From: Tardiphaga robiniae
GTDB lineage: Bacteria; Pseudomonadota; Alphaproteobacteria; Rhizobiales; Xanthobacteraceae
NCBI RefSeq assembly: GCF_001618955.1
Contig: NZ_LVYV01000009.1
Coordinates: forward strand, 51,326-115,325
Length of the DNA: 64,000 nt
Direction of reading: 5' to 3'
Shown here one piece after another: positions 17,665 through 27,831 of this stretch. Position 1 is the first letter of the stretch, and each line of letters opens with the position of its first letter. The notes below the pieces were generated by a model. The model had not been told where the DNA came from. It worked only from the letters and a program-made list of their open reading frames with translations, and made no database searches. The position numbers were made by a program, and so were the translations under genes.

Positions 17665-17901
17665 GCGAACCTCACGGTGTTGCATCACGCGCGGACGCCG
17701 GGTGCCGCACGGGACGACTCGGATTCTTGCGATGATTAAGCCCGAGCTATGGCGGCGACGCCTGCCCAAAAATTATACCCGGAGCGACGAGCTGGGGATC
17801 GCTGCGCTGCAGTATCGATCTGTCGGTCTCCTGACTCGCGCTGCCGTGCTAGCATCTGTGTCAAGCGGCCCGATCAAATGGCTGCGCCGGGGAGGATGAC
17901 G

Positions 17902-18981
17902 ATGCCCAGCCGTTCTATGCGCGCGTTGTGCGCTGCTGCTGTCGTGACATGTGCTTCGCTTGCTGCCGTGACCGCGTTCGCCGCTGATTATCCGGCGCCA
18001 AAGCAGGGCGACTGGATCGCGAAGGATTTCAAGTTTCATACTGGCCATGTGATGCCGGAGTTGAAGCTGCATTACACGACGGTGGGTGAGCCGAGCGGCC
18101 AGCCGGTGCTGGTGCTGCATGGCACCGGCGGTTCGGCGCAGAGCATATTGACGCCTGCTTTTGCGGGCGAGTTATTCGGCGCGGGCCAGCCGCTCGATGC
18201 CACAAAATATTACATCATCATTCCCGATGCGCTCGGCCACGGCAAATCGTCGAAACCCTCTGACGGGATGAAGACTGCATTCCCGAAATACAATTACGAC
18301 GACATGGTCGATGCGCAGCACCGGCTGCTGATCGACGGGCTCGGCATCAAGCATGTGCGGATGGTGATCGGCAATTCCATGGGCGGCATGCATGCGTGGA
18401 TCTGGGGTACGAAATATCCCGATATGATGGACATCCTGGTGCCGATGGCGTCGCAACCGACCGAGATGAGCGCACGAAACTGGATGATGCGGCGTATGAT
18501 GATCGAGACCGTGCGCGCCGATCCGGATTACAAGGCCGGAAACTACACATCGCAGCCCGGTATGATCAAATATGCCAGCGTGATGTATGGCATCGCGACA
18601 GCCGGCGGCACGCTAGCCTATCAAATGCTGGCGCCGACCGGCGAGGCCGCCGACAAGAATGTCGATGACCGGCTGAAGGCGCCGTTTGTCGCCGATGCAA
18701 ATGATTTCATCTATCAGTGGGAATCGTCGCGCGACTACAATCCATCAGCAGGCCTGGAGAAGATCGCATCCGTCGTGCTCGCGATCAACGCTGCCGATGA
18801 CGAGCGCAATCCGCCGGAGACCGGGTTGATGGATGCCGCGCTGAAGCGGATCAAACATGCGAAGATGTTGCTGATTCCGGCGAGCACCGAGACCCGTGGT
18901 CATCTCACCACGGGTGGTGCTAAATTCTACAAACAGCAATTGCAGGAGTTGCTGCAGACCGCGCCGCAGCGGACCATGTAG
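17902..18981 (+). CDS. Exported alpha/beta-hydrolase of the MetX/homoserine-acetyltransferase-like family
   Basis: Two ATGs lie close together (17896, 17902). GGGGAGG ends directly at the first, so 17902, with 6 bases of spacing, is preferred. It encodes 359 residues with a signal peptide (about 1-27). The nucleophile is S159 in VIGNSMGGMHAW, the oxyanion segment is LHGTGGSAQ, and a late acid/His pair lies in NAADDERNPP and the ETRGHLTTGG histidine. It resembles homoserine O-acetyltransferases in fold, but the signal peptide argues against methionine biosynthesis. A periplasmic esterase or acyltransferase is more likely (inference). Confidence 0.85.
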   Translation: MPSRSMRALCAAAVVTCASLAAVTAFAADYPAPKQGDWIAKDFKFHTGHVMPELKLHYTTVGEPSGQPVLVLHGTGGSAQSILTPAFAGELFGAGQPLDATKYYIIIPDALGHGKSSKPSDGMKTAFPKYNYDDMVDAQHRLLIDGLGIKHVRMVIGNSMGGMHAWIWGTKYPDMMDILVPMASQPTEMSARNWMMRRMMIETVRADPDYKAGNYTSQPGMIKYASVMYGIATAGGTLAYQMLAPTGEAADKNVDDRLKAPFVADANDFIYQWESSRDYNPSAGLEKIASVVLAINAADDERNPPETGLMDAALKRIKHAKMLLIPASTETRGHLTTGGAKFYKQQLQELLQTAPQRTM

Positions 18982-19032
18982 GCGAGGGCAGGACGGCACG
19001 GACCATGTCCGTACCGCTTCAACGACGATGTG

Positions 19033-19620
19033 TCAGTCGTCCTTGTTCTTGTGTTTGCGCTTCTTCTTTTTCTTCTCGCCGTCACTGTCGTCAGCCGTCT
19101 CGTCGGTTGCTGTGGTGTCGGCTTCGATCAGCGCAGCGACGCGCTCGACGACTTCCTGCTGCTGCTCAAGCCGCAGGGCTTCCTCGCGCTCCTGCGCTTC
19201 GCGCGCGCGCATCTGGCGATGATCCTCCCAGGCGTCGAACACCATGTGCAGCCACGGCATGATCTGCTCAAGGTTCGGTAGCGCGCCGGGAGGACCTTGC
19301 TCGCCGCGCGGCCCGGCTTCGCCCTGCACGCCCGGCTTGCCTTGAAGGCCCTGTTCACCCCGTGGTCCCTGCGGTCCGGCTTTGCCCTGCGGTCCGATCG
19401 GACCGGGTTTGCCGTTGACGCCAGCCTTGCCTTGGGGGCCTGCTTCGCCGCGCTTGCCCTGCGGCCCCGGCTTGCCATTGGCGCCGGCTTTGCCGGCCAG
19501 GCCCGGCTTGCCCTGCGCGCCATCCGGCCCCGGCCGTCCAGGATGGCCCTGCGGTCCGGGAAGCCCCGGTTCGCCGCGGGGGCCGCGTAATCCGGTTTGG
19601 CTGATCGTATCTTTTGCCAC
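19033..19620 (-). CDS. Collagen-like Gly-X-Y repeat protein
   Basis: The 195-residue protein has 35 uninterrupted Gly-X-Y triplets (residues 10-114) rich in Pro, Lys, Glu, Gln and Arg, such as GEP, GLP, GPQ and GKP. A predicted alpha-helical or coiled-coil segment follows (about 115-165, with [20 protein letters not shown] then Glu/Gln/Leu-rich sequence). The C-terminus is highly charged ([15 protein letters not shown]). There is no signal peptide or membrane helix. A trimeric triple helix nucleated by the C-terminal coil is plausible (inference). Bacterial collagen-like proteins are usually surface or spore associated, so a leaderless form is notable. Confidence 0.85.
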   Translation of the reverse strand: MAKDTISQTGLRGPRGEPGLPGPQGHPGRPGPDGAQGKPGLAGKAGANGKPGPQGKRGEAGPQGKAGVNGKPGPIGPQGKAGPQGPRGEQGLQGKPGVQGEAGPRGEQGPPGALPNLEQIMPWLHMVFDAWEDHRQMRAREAQEREEALRLEQQQEVVERVAALIEADTTATDETADDSDGEKKKKKRKHKNKDD

Positions 19621-19819
19621 GCCTCACACTCCGTATTGATTCTGTCCGGCCGCTTTTAACAGGGGATGGATGACGGCTTCAATTCGCCGCTGCTGCCATG
19701 CCACCACGGACATTCCCCGTTGCGCGTCACCACATGCGGACTAGCATCGACTGCCACTTGACCAGCTGGCACCCGCGGCAGTTTGGCGTGGCGGCGAACA
19801 GAAGATCAGGGAGGAGAAC

Positions 19820-20323
19820 ATGCGGAGAGGGCAGGTCCTGTGGTTGCTGTGCGGCGCTGTGGCGCTGCTGGGGGCAGCTGCGCCGGCCGCGGCTGCCGGA
19901 CAGCTCGCCGTCGCGGTAGCCGATTTCGACTATAGCGACACCTCCGGCGAGGAGGCAGACTAGTCCGCGCAGCATCGCGACCGCATGACCATCTTTGCTG
20001 CACTGCTGCGCGACGGGCTGGCGCAGCGCGACTACCGCGTGGTGCGCCCGGCATGCCCGGAGCCCGCCTGCACCGCCATCAGCATGGCGCCCGACGATCT
20101 CGTCGCCGCAGCGCGGCGCGACGGCGCGCGTTACCTCGTCTATGGCGGCATCCGCAAGATGAGTACGCTGGTGCAATGGGGCGAGGTGCAGTTGTTCGAT
20201 GTCGAGCGCGAACAGCTGGTGATGCGCCACGCCGTCACCTTCCGCGGCGATACTGACACCGCGTTCCGCCGCGCCGCCGATTTCGTCAGCGAGACGGTGA
20301 AGGATGCGATGGCCGGCCGATGA
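19820..20323 (+). pseudogene. DUF2380/DUF3280-like secreted-protein gene interrupted by an in-frame amber codon
   Basis: ATG 19820 has a strong GGGAGGAG ribosome-binding site and opens a signal peptide (MRRGQVLWLLCGAVALLGAA). The mature start is LAVAVADFDYSDTSGEEAD, the typical beginning of this family. Codon 48 is TAG (19961-19963). The same frame then continues without a break for another 120 codons (SAQHRDRMTIFAALLRDGL ... FVSETVKDAMAGR) to the stop at 20321-20323. A single base change would restore a protein of about 167 residues. Either the gene is recently inactivated, or translation restarts at ATG 19985 to give a leaderless 112-residue fragment. Confidence 0.75.
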
Positions 20324-20393
20324 GCATCGTCAGAACGTGCAGGATCACGTTCAATGCGCCGCTGGACGCGTCGCGCAGCCTGCGGGTTATCGA

Positions 20394-20780
20394 TCACGCA
20401 TCCAGTAGCGAAGCTACACACTCGATCTCGATCAGCATCGCCGGATTGGGCAGGGCCTGAACCACGCAGGTGGTGCGCGCCGGATACGGCGGTGGTCCGA
20501 AGGCTTCGGCATACAGAGCATTCATCGGAGCCACGTCGGACGCGCGCGTCAACAGCACGTTGACCTTGACGAGGTGCGAGATGTCGGTGCCGGCATCCTT
20601 GAGCACCCGTTTGATCGTGCGCACCACAAATCCGAACTGCGCCTCGAAGTGTTCCGGCAATTGGCCATCAGCGTCGAGGCCGGGAATGCCGGAGACGAAC
20701 AGGAGATCGCCGACCCGCGCCGCATAAGACAGCGGCGGCGCCTTGATTCCGGGAGGGGGCGGAAAGTGCTGGATGGGCAT
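20394..20780 (-). CDS. RidA-family protein (Rid/YjgF/UK114)
   Basis: The 128-residue protein has the RidA pattern: LLFVSGIPGLDADGQ near residues 27-41, TIKRVLKDAGTDISHLVKVNVLL, a catalytic-type arginine in YPARTTCVVQAL, and the final IEIECVA. RidA enzymes hydrolyse reactive enamines/imines released by PLP enzymes, and the arginine suggests retained deaminase activity. It is cytoplasmic. It stands alone, in opposite orientation to its neighbours. Confidence 0.88.
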   Translation of the reverse strand: MPIQHFPPPPGIKAPPLSYAARVGDLLFVSGIPGLDADGQLPEHFEAQFGFVVRTIKRVLKDAGTDISHLVKVNVLLTRASDVAPMNALYAEAFGPPPYPARTTCVVQALPNPAMLIEIECVASLLDA

Positions 20781-20918
20781 GATCAGGCCTCGCGCTCATG
20801 TGTGACGAGGCAGCGTAGCAGGTCTACGCAAGGTGCGCCCGCGAATTGCCGAGTCCTGTCGAACCGGAACGGGATCCGCGGCGACTTACGCTCTCATCAG
20901 GGCAACGGGCGACGACAT

Positions 20919-21269
20919 ATGAAATCATATCTGGCGCTGCTGACTTTGTTGGCCCTCACGAGCGCAACGCATGCCGGCGAGATACGCCGCGGCGCATCCA
21001 TGCAGGTGAAACCGGATTCGATCTGGTTTGAGGATCGCGCGAATCTGGCGCGATGGCAGGCGCTAAAGAAAGCCGGCGATTCAAAAGCTCTGGCGTCGTA
21101 TCAGGATGGCCTGCTGCAGGCGCGCGAGGCATGGCAATTCACCAGGCCGCTCACTGTCAGAATTCGCGGCTTTGAGCCGAAGGCGCATCTGGTCGATGTC
21201 GAGATGCAGACCGAAGGCCGGTTGCAGGGCTCCACATGGGCGCTGGATACCAGCGCGCTCCTGCAATAG
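20919..21269 (+). CDS. Small exported protein, hypothetical
   Basis: From ATG 20919 the protein has 116 residues with a signal peptide (MKSYLALLTLLALTSATHA, cut near residue 19). The mature domain contains VKPDSIWFEDRANLARWQALKKAGD and RIRGFEPKAHLVDVEMQTEGRLQGSTW split over about 95 residues. It is probably periplasmic. No family is recognised. The frame is open far upstream, but that sequence is antisense to ridA and non-coding in character. It is convergent with the Fis-type gene. Confidence 0.68.
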   Translation: MKSYLALLTLLALTSATHAGEIRRGASMQVKPDSIWFEDRANLARWQALKKAGDSKALASYQDGLLQAREAWQFTRPLTVRIRGFEPKAHLVDVEMQTEGRLQGSTWALDTSALLQ

Positions 21270-21278
21270 CGCCATCAG

Positions 21279-21560
21279 CTATCCATGTGCCGGCACGTCC
21301 GCGCCATCGGCCGAATACTGCCTGATCTTGTTGCGCATGGTGCGAACGGACACCCCGAGCACGCGGGCGGCATGGGTGCGATTGCCATCGCAGCGCGCCA
21401 GCGTCTGCAGCATCAGCTCGCGTTCCACCTCATGAACTGTAGCGCCGATCAGCATCGTCACGACCTCGCTGGGATCTGACGAGGGCGCAAACATGTCCAT
21501 TTCAGCCGGCGAATCGTCACGCGGGCGGCCAAGGGACTCGTAAAGGGATTCCTGGATCAT
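21279..21560 (-). CDS. Fis-type helix-turn-helix regulator (FlbD/NtrC C-terminal-like)
   Basis: The 93-residue protein ends in a Fis-type HTH (about 42-83: TVHEVERELMLQTLARCDGN, then RTHAARVLGVSVRTMRNKIRQY), as found at the C-terminus of NtrC-class activators such as FlbD. There is no AAA+ or receiver domain. It is therefore a stand-alone DNA-binding protein, perhaps modulating a flagellar or cell-cycle regulator (inference). Its upstream region carries a CtrA-type site at 21660-21674 and a palindrome at 21676-21690. Confidence 0.8.
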   Translation of the reverse strand: MIQESLYESLGRPRDDSPAEMDMFAPSSDPSEVVTMLIGATVHEVERELMLQTLARCDGNRTHAARVLGVSVRTMRNKIRQYSADGADVPAHG

Positions 21561-21659
21561 GGGTATCTCCCGATCAACGCCTGCTTCGTTGCGCGAAGCA
21601 ACAACATCGAGAACGAACAGCCCCCAGCCGTTGCGTTGCGGCAGGTTGGGCGCGATTGG

Positions 21660-21674
21660 TTAATGAAAGGTTAA
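21660..21674. promoter_or_regulatory. CtrA-type site TTAA-N7-TTAA plus adjacent palindrome
   Basis: TTAA (21660-21663), seven bases, TTAA (21671-21674) matches the alphaproteobacterial CtrA recognition pattern. It is part of a direct repeat GGTTAAT at 21658 and 21669, one helical turn apart. Immediately beside it CAATGG-GTA-CCATTG (21676-21690) is a perfect inverted repeat. Both lie about 100-130 bp upstream of the Fis-type regulator gene on the minus strand, a suitable promoter position. The rest of 21561-21886 shows no gene I can support. Confidence 0.55.
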
Positions 21675-21917
21675 TCAATGGGTACCATTGGGTGTACCGC
21701 CAGAGCTTTGCAACAAAGAAAGTCGCTTTGTCTGCCCTTGGCGCCTTGGAACCGGCATTTCGATAAGCGCACAGAATCCGCGCTAGATATTGGCACCGCG
21801 GTTATAGGCTTCAATCAGGTGGTTATAGTCGCGCAGCAGTCGAGCAGGGGAGCCCTCCCAGGCGATCGATAGGCCCCCGGGGCGTTCACCTAGGTAACAC
21901 CCATTCTCATTAAATAA

Positions 21918-21949
21918 GACTTTACACCTAGGTTTAAAGTCTCTATTAT
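21918..21949 (+). promoter_or_regulatory. Sigma70 promoter overlapped by a 24-bp palindromic operator
   Basis: A -35 TTTACA (21921-21926), a 17-bp spacer and a -10 TATTAT (21944-21949) form a near-consensus promoter ending 24 bp before the ATG at 21974. Bases 21918-21941 are a palindrome (arms GACTTTACACCT and AGGTTTAAAGTC, 11 of 12 pairs) covering the -35 box and most of the spacer. Its core CACCTAGGT recurs at 21887-21895, 38 bp upstream, in the same orientation. This arrangement is expected for repression by a dimeric regulator, possibly with a second upstream contact (inference). Confidence 0.7.
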
Positions 21950-21973
21950 GGCCTCGAATGAGAGGAGGATGCA

Positions 21974-22633
21974 ATGAATGCTCTGTTAGATTTCAAGCGT
22001 GGCCTGTTCTTCATGGCGGACGAACTCAGCGATATCAAAAGGGAGCTGATTTTCAGGCGGTTGCTCCGCTTGACTATCAAAGCTGGCTACAAGGATGATC
22101 AGGATCGGGATGAGCTTGGTAGGTGGACTAGCGAGGGAGGCGTCACGGTCGAGACTTCTGATGGATTCCTTACGGGAATTCCAAGTATCGATGAAACCTC
22201 CCAGGCTCTAAGCGATACGCTGGTTAGCGTTATGGAGACGTTGGAGTATCTGCCAACGATGAGCGCATCTCAGTACGGAATCGCTGTTCATGCCGCGTTC
22301 GGTGCGGCGGTGAGCCTACAAGATTTGCCCGGTGTCGGAGATATCGAACGAAGCTTCAGTCTTGACGCCGTAGATCCGACTTATGGCATGGCCGGAACGA
22401 TCAGGACCGATTTGACCCTTCGCGATATTCAGGGCGACGTCATTGCGATCTACGATGTAAAAACCGGCAATGCGAGGATGTCTTCCGCCAGGGCAGATGA
22501 GCTTCGCGAAATGACGCGGTCATCGCCCAATACGCCTGTGTTTGAGCTGAATGTCGTTCGAGGGATTTCTCGAAAGTCGCGTGGTGCAATGTCCCGGTGT
22601 GCGATTCGCATCGTGTCGTTTTGCTCTAACTAA
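21974..22633 (+). CDS. Candidate nuclease-type effector/toxin of unknown family
   Basis: The 219-residue protein starts at ATG 21974 after AGGAGG. Residues 41-56 (DDQDRDELGRWTSEGG) resemble a linker motif seen in phage-related and effector-like proteins of Rhizobiales (recalled, not checked). The C-terminal part contains E125 (DIERSF), D146 (IRTDLTLRD) and D161-V-K163 (AIYDVKTG). That spacing is compatible with a PD-(D/E)xK nuclease site on adjacent strands. No signal peptide is present. The gene is AT-richer than its surroundings, lies under an operator-type promoter, and is followed 18 bp later by a second gene, so a toxin plus partner is the leading guess. Function is not established. Confidence 0.7.
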   Translation: MNALLDFKRGLFFMADELSDIKRELIFRRLLRLTIKAGYKDDQDRDELGRWTSEGGVTVETSDGFLTGIPSIDETSQALSDTLVSVMETLEYLPTMSASQYGIAVHAAFGAAVSLQDLPGVGDIERSFSLDAVDPTYGMAGTIRTDLTLRDIQGDVIAIYDVKTGNARMSSARADELREMTRSSPNTPVFELNVVRGISRKSRGAMSRCAIRIVSFCSN

Positions 22634-22651
22634 GCTTGGAGGAACAACAGA

Positions 22652-23119
22652 ATGTCGATGGAAATATATGTTCTTTCCGAACGCCGCCTCGTTTCGATCC
22701 AGGAATGGCAAAGGTCAATCGATGCCACAGGAGTTTCAATGAAGCTGTCGACCGGGACGCCATTCGCTAAATTGCGAGGGGCGCTGCCTGTTTTATTAGA
22801 TCGCAAACCTTCACATTTCGAATGCGATCACTGGGATGTGAAAGATTTCGTCCGTACTTATCCTGACGTTCAGTCTGGCCATCGAAGTGAATATGCTCTC
22901 GCGATACGTTGGGGGGCAGATGCCGATGCCGCATCCTCCGCTTATAGCGCCGCGGCTGGTTATGCCCGAGCAACTGGTGGTTTTATATTCGATTGCCAAG
23001 AAGGGGCCGTGATTTCGTTGGAACGCGCCATCGAAATTGCCGATGAATTGAAACACAGTGGGCCTGCAATAGAGGCTGCTGTGCGCACAGTTATGCAACG
23101 GTTCGGACGAGGTAAATGA
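22652..23119 (+). CDS. Partner of the 21974 gene, possible immunity protein; unknown family
   Basis: The 155-residue protein starts at ATG 22652 with GGAGG 11-15 bases upstream; a second ATG two codons later is possible. It is soluble and acidic-to-neutral, with an N-terminal part MSMEIYVLSERRLVSIQEW, a central CDHWDVKDF and a helical C-terminal half (YALAIRWGADADAASSAYSA). It has no DNA-binding motif, so it is not an obvious antitoxin-repressor. Its size, cytoplasmic character and position behind a possible nuclease are like immunity proteins of toxin/immunity pairs (inference). Base composition is AT-rich like its partner. A terminator follows. Confidence 0.68.
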   Translation: MSMEIYVLSERRLVSIQEWQRSIDATGVSMKLSTGTPFAKLRGALPVLLDRKPSHFECDHWDVKDFVRTYPDVQSGHRSEYALAIRWGADADAASSAYSAAAGYARATGGFIFDCQEGAVISLERAIEIADELKHSGPAIEAAVRTVMQRFGRGK

Positions 23120-23189
23120 CCACCAATTTACCCGCTGGGGAATTTCACGGGCAGTGTTTGTGAAAATTCATCTCTCCGACAACAGAAAA

Positions 23190-23210
23190 GCCGGGCAATC
23201 GCCCGGCCTT
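23190..23210. terminator. Terminator shared by the two-gene module (+) and the thi operon (-)
   Basis: GCCGGGC (23190-23196), the loop AATCG... and GCCCGGC (23201-23207) form a perfect 7-bp stem. On the minus strand it is followed by TTTTC, so it can end thiC transcription. On the plus strand it follows the partner gene with a short T run. Confidence 0.75.
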
Positions 23211-23257
23211 TGGTTGGTGTTTGTTGTTCGGTCACTAACTCGGGGTAAGGAGGCGTC

Positions 23258-25189
<1,932 letters not shown>

Positions 25190-25217
25190 CTAATCCTCCG
25201 TTGTCGTTCTTGAAATG

Positions 25218-25826
25218 TCAGGCGGCTTTGGCGGATGCGCCAAGCCATTGATGGACGCGGGCGTCGGGGTCTGCGTGTTGGGTGACGTCGCTGACGACGG
25301 CGATGGAATCCGCGCCGGCGGCAAAGATCTCTGCGGCCTGTTCGAACTTGATGCCGCCGATCGCCACCAGTGGCAGGGTGCCGATGCGCTTCTTCCAGAC
25401 CGAGATTTTCGGAATGCCCTGCGGCGCGAAGCGCATGGACTTCAACGTCGTGAAGAAGATCGGCCCGAGCGCGACGTAATCCGGCTTCGCGCGCAATGCG
25501 GTTTCCAGTTCTTCCTCGTCATGGGTCGAGAGGCCGAGCGTGATGCCGGCCTTGCGGATCGCGGCAACGTCCGCCTCGGCAAGGTCTTCCTGGCCGAGAT
25601 GCAGATGCTGCGCCTTGAGGTCGATGGCGACGCGCCAGTAGTCGTTGACCACCAGCTTCGTCTTGGTGCCGTTGGTCAAGGTCAGCGCCTCGCGAAACAG
25701 CGTGGTCGCCGCTGCGTCGTCGAGATCCTTGGCGCGAAGCTGCACGGTGCCGACGCCCAGCTGCGTGAGGCGCTTCACCCAGGCGATGGTGTCGACGACG
25801 GGATAGAAACGGTCAGGATACGGCAT
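25218..25826 (-). CDS. thiE: Thiamine-phosphate synthase ThiE
   Basis: The 202-residue TIM-barrel protein has the ThiE landmarks: [10 protein letters not shown] near residues 28-37, [41 protein letters not shown] and a final [11 protein letters not shown]. It couples HMP-pyrophosphate with thiazole phosphate to give thiamine phosphate. It is somewhat divergent in the DYW segment, where DR is more usual. The 5' end overlaps thiG by 14 bp. Confidence 0.92.
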   Translation of the reverse strand: MPYPDRFYPVVDTIAWVKRLTQLGVGTVQLRAKDLDDAAATTLFREALTLTNGTKTKLVVNDYWRVAIDLKAQHLHLGQEDLAEADVAAIRKAGITLGLSTHDEEELETALRAKPDYVALGPIFFTTLKSMRFAPQGIPKISVWKKRIGTLPLVAIGGIKFEQAAEIFAAGADSIAVVSDVTQHADPDARVHQWLGASAKAA

Positions 25827-26595
25827 GCCAGAACGGTGTCCCGATGACTGGAGTGGAAGGAGAAGCGAAGTCGCGCGCGCCCATCAGGCCCGCCTCGAAG
25901 CCAATGCGGCCGGCCTCAACGGCGAGGCGGAAGGCATTGGCCATGGCGACGGGATCGGCGGCCTTGGCGACGGCGGTGTTGAGCAGCACGGCGTCGTAAC
26001 CGAGTTCGAGCGCTTCGGCGGCATGCGATGGCGCCCCTAAGCCGGCATCGACCACCAGCGTGATATCGGGCAGGCGGTCGCGCATCAGTTTCAGCGCGTC
26101 GGCATTGATGATGCCGCGCGCCGAGCCGATCGGCGCGGCCCATGGCATCACCACCTTGCAGCCGGCATCCACGAGACGCATCGCGACACTGAGATCCTCG
26201 GTGCAATAGGGGAACACCTCGAAACCATTCTTGATCAGGATATCGGCGGCTTCGACGAGACCCACCACGTCCGGCTGCAGCGTGTCGTTGTCGGCGATCA
26301 CTTCCAGCTTGATCCAGGAGGTGCCGAACAATTCGCGCGCGAGCTTTGCGGTCGTGACTGCCTCACGCACGCTGCGGCAGCCCGCGGTGTTGGGCAGCAC
26401 GGTGACGTCGAGTTCGCGGATCAGCGACCAGAACGCATCGCCAGTCTTGCCGCCTGCGGACTCACGCCGCAGCGACACGGTGACGATGCCGGCGCCGGAG
26501 GCGCGGATCGCGTCCTGCATGATCGCGGGCGACGGATAGAGCGCTGAGCCAATCAGCAGGCGGGATTTGAATTCCTTGCCGTAGAAACTCACCAT
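25813..26595 (-). CDS. thiG: Thiazole synthase ThiG
   Basis: The 260-residue protein carries the Schiff-base lysine K96 in [11 protein letters not shown], the phosphate-binding segments [14 protein letters not shown] and [19 protein letters not shown], and [16 protein letters not shown]. It builds the thiazole ring from DXP, the ThiS thiocarboxylate and dehydroglycine. It lies between thiS and thiE, overlapping the latter. Confidence 0.95.
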   Translation of the reverse strand: MVSFYGKEFKSRLLIGSALYPSPAIMQDAIRASGAGIVTVSLRRESAGGKTGDAFWSLIRELDVTVLPNTAGCRSVREAVTTAKLARELFGTSWIKLEVIADNDTLQPDVVGLVEAADILIKNGFEVFPYCTEDLSVAMRLVDAGCKVVMPWAAPIGSARGIINADALKLMRDRLPDITLVVDAGLGAPSHAAEALELGYDAVLLNTAVAKAADPVAMANAFRLAVEAGRIGFEAGLMGARDFASPSTPVIGTPFWHAVS

Positions 26596-26601
26596 CAGGA
26601 A

Positions 26602-26799
26602 TTAGCCTCCCTGCCGTGGCGTGATGATCTCGATCTCGTCGCCTGCTTTGAGCGGCGTTTGCGCCCATGCGCTGCGCGGCACCACGTCGAAATTCAGCGC
26701 AATGGCGCAATGCGTGCCTTCGTAGTCCAGTTCCTGCAGCAGCGCGCCGACATGCGACGCCTCGATCTCGCGGTGCTCGCCATTGACGATCACTTGCAT
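26602..26799 (-). CDS. thiS: Sulfur carrier protein ThiS
   Basis: The 65-residue protein has the ubiquitin-like ThiS pattern: MQVIVNGEHREI at the N-terminus, VALNFDVVPRS-like (here IALNFDVVPRSAW), GDEIEIITPRQGG at the end. The terminal Gly-Gly is required for thiocarboxylation. It donates sulfur to ThiG. It overlaps the thiO stop by 10 bp and is followed by thiG after 6 bp. Confidence 0.95.
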   Translation of the reverse strand: MQVIVNGEHREIEASHVGALLQELDYEGTHCAIALNFDVVPRSAWAQTPLKAGDEIEIITPRQGG

Positions 26800-27827
26800 T
26801 GCATCACCTCATTGTCGATCTCGCCCCGCTGTACATAGTTGAGCGTCAGCTCCGCCAGCGCAGGCGCCAGCAGGAAGCCGTGGCGATAGAGGCCGTTCAC
26901 TGCAATCGTGTTCTTGTCGATCGCAATGCGCGGCAGGTTGTCAGGAAAAGCTGGCCGAAGTCCCGAGCCGAATTCGAGAATGCGCGCTTCGGCAAAAGCC
27001 GGATGCACGGCATAGGCTGCGCCGAGCAGTTCGAGCGCGGAGCGCACGCTGACGCCGGTGTCCTCGCCTTCGATGGACGTCGCGCCGAGCATGAAGCGAT
27101 TGTCGGCGCGCGGGATCACGTAAAGCGGCCATCGAGGATGCATCAGGCGGACGGGGCGCGAGAGCTGCACCTCGTCGGTCTCGACGATGATGATTTCGCC
27201 TTTAACGCCGCGCAGCTTCGGCGTGCTGGCATCATCACGCGCCGCAAGCCCGCGGCAATCGATCACGAGACCGTCGAGATCTTTCGGCTGCTGCTCGCTG
27301 TTGTATTTGATGATGCCGCCGGCGGCGGTAATCCGGGCGTGCAGTTGCGGGAGCACGCGGCGCGGCTCCACATGGCCTTCGCCGGGATAGAACAGCCCGT
27401 CGCGAAACCGGCCTTCGAGCGAGGGCTCGATCTCGGCGACGCCAGCCGCATCGAGCCGCGTATGGCTGGAGGTCATTTTCGCGAAACGCTCGAAATCGGC
27501 GCGGTCACGCGCATGCGCCACGACCAGCGAGCCGTTGAACGGTGTGTCAGGCAATTCCTCGCGCCATAGGTCCAGTGCGCGCAAGCCCAGGCGAGAGACG
27601 ACGGGCTCGGAGACTTCGGCCTCGCACCAGGGCGCCAGCATGCCGCCGGCCCAGTGGCTGGTGGCGTCGCGCATAGCCTGGTCGCTGCGCTCGTGCAGCG
27701 TCACAGCGTGACCGGCCTTGGCCAGCATCAACGCCTGCCAAGCGCCGGCAATGCCAGCGCCAATGACTGATATCGATTGACCCGCCACGGGAGAGTCCCC
27801 GCGCGGAGATTGCGTAGTCTGAAACAT
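26790..27827 (-). CDS. thiO: Glycine oxidase ThiO
   Basis: The 345-residue FAD-dependent oxidase has a dinucleotide-binding motif VIGAGIAGAWQALMLAKAG near residues 21-39 and the ThiO-like segments SHWAGGMLAPWCE and LGATSIEGEDTG. It oxidises glycine to the imine used by ThiG in aerobic thiazole synthesis. It is the first gene of the operon. Its ATG (27827-27825) lies 6 bases beyond AAGGGA, a Shine-Dalgarno sequence located inside the 3' strand of the riboswitch P1 helix. Confidence 0.93.
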   Translation of the reverse strand: MFQTTQSPRGDSPVAGQSISVIGAGIAGAWQALMLAKAGHAVTLHERSDQAMRDATSHWAGGMLAPWCEAEVSEPVVSRLGLRALDLWREELPDTPFNGSLVVAHARDRADFERFAKMTSSHTRLDAAGVAEIEPSLEGRFRDGLFYPGEGHVEPRRVLPQLHARITAAGGIIKYNSEQQPKDLDGLVIDCRGLAARDDASTPKLRGVKGEIIIVETDEVQLSRPVRLMHPRWPLYVIPRADNRFMLGATSIEGEDTGVSVRSALELLGAAYAVHPAFAEARILEFGSGLRPAFPDNLPRIAIDKNTIAVNGLYRHGFLLAPALAELTLNYVQRGEIDNEVMQCK

Positions 27828-27831
27828 CCCT

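Noticed and set aside
21783..21974. 63-residue minus-strand frame ending LLRDYNHLIEAYNRGANI
   Set aside because: The C-terminal half looks protein-like and may be a remnant, but it has no ribosome-binding site, covers the operator region, and matches no family I can name.
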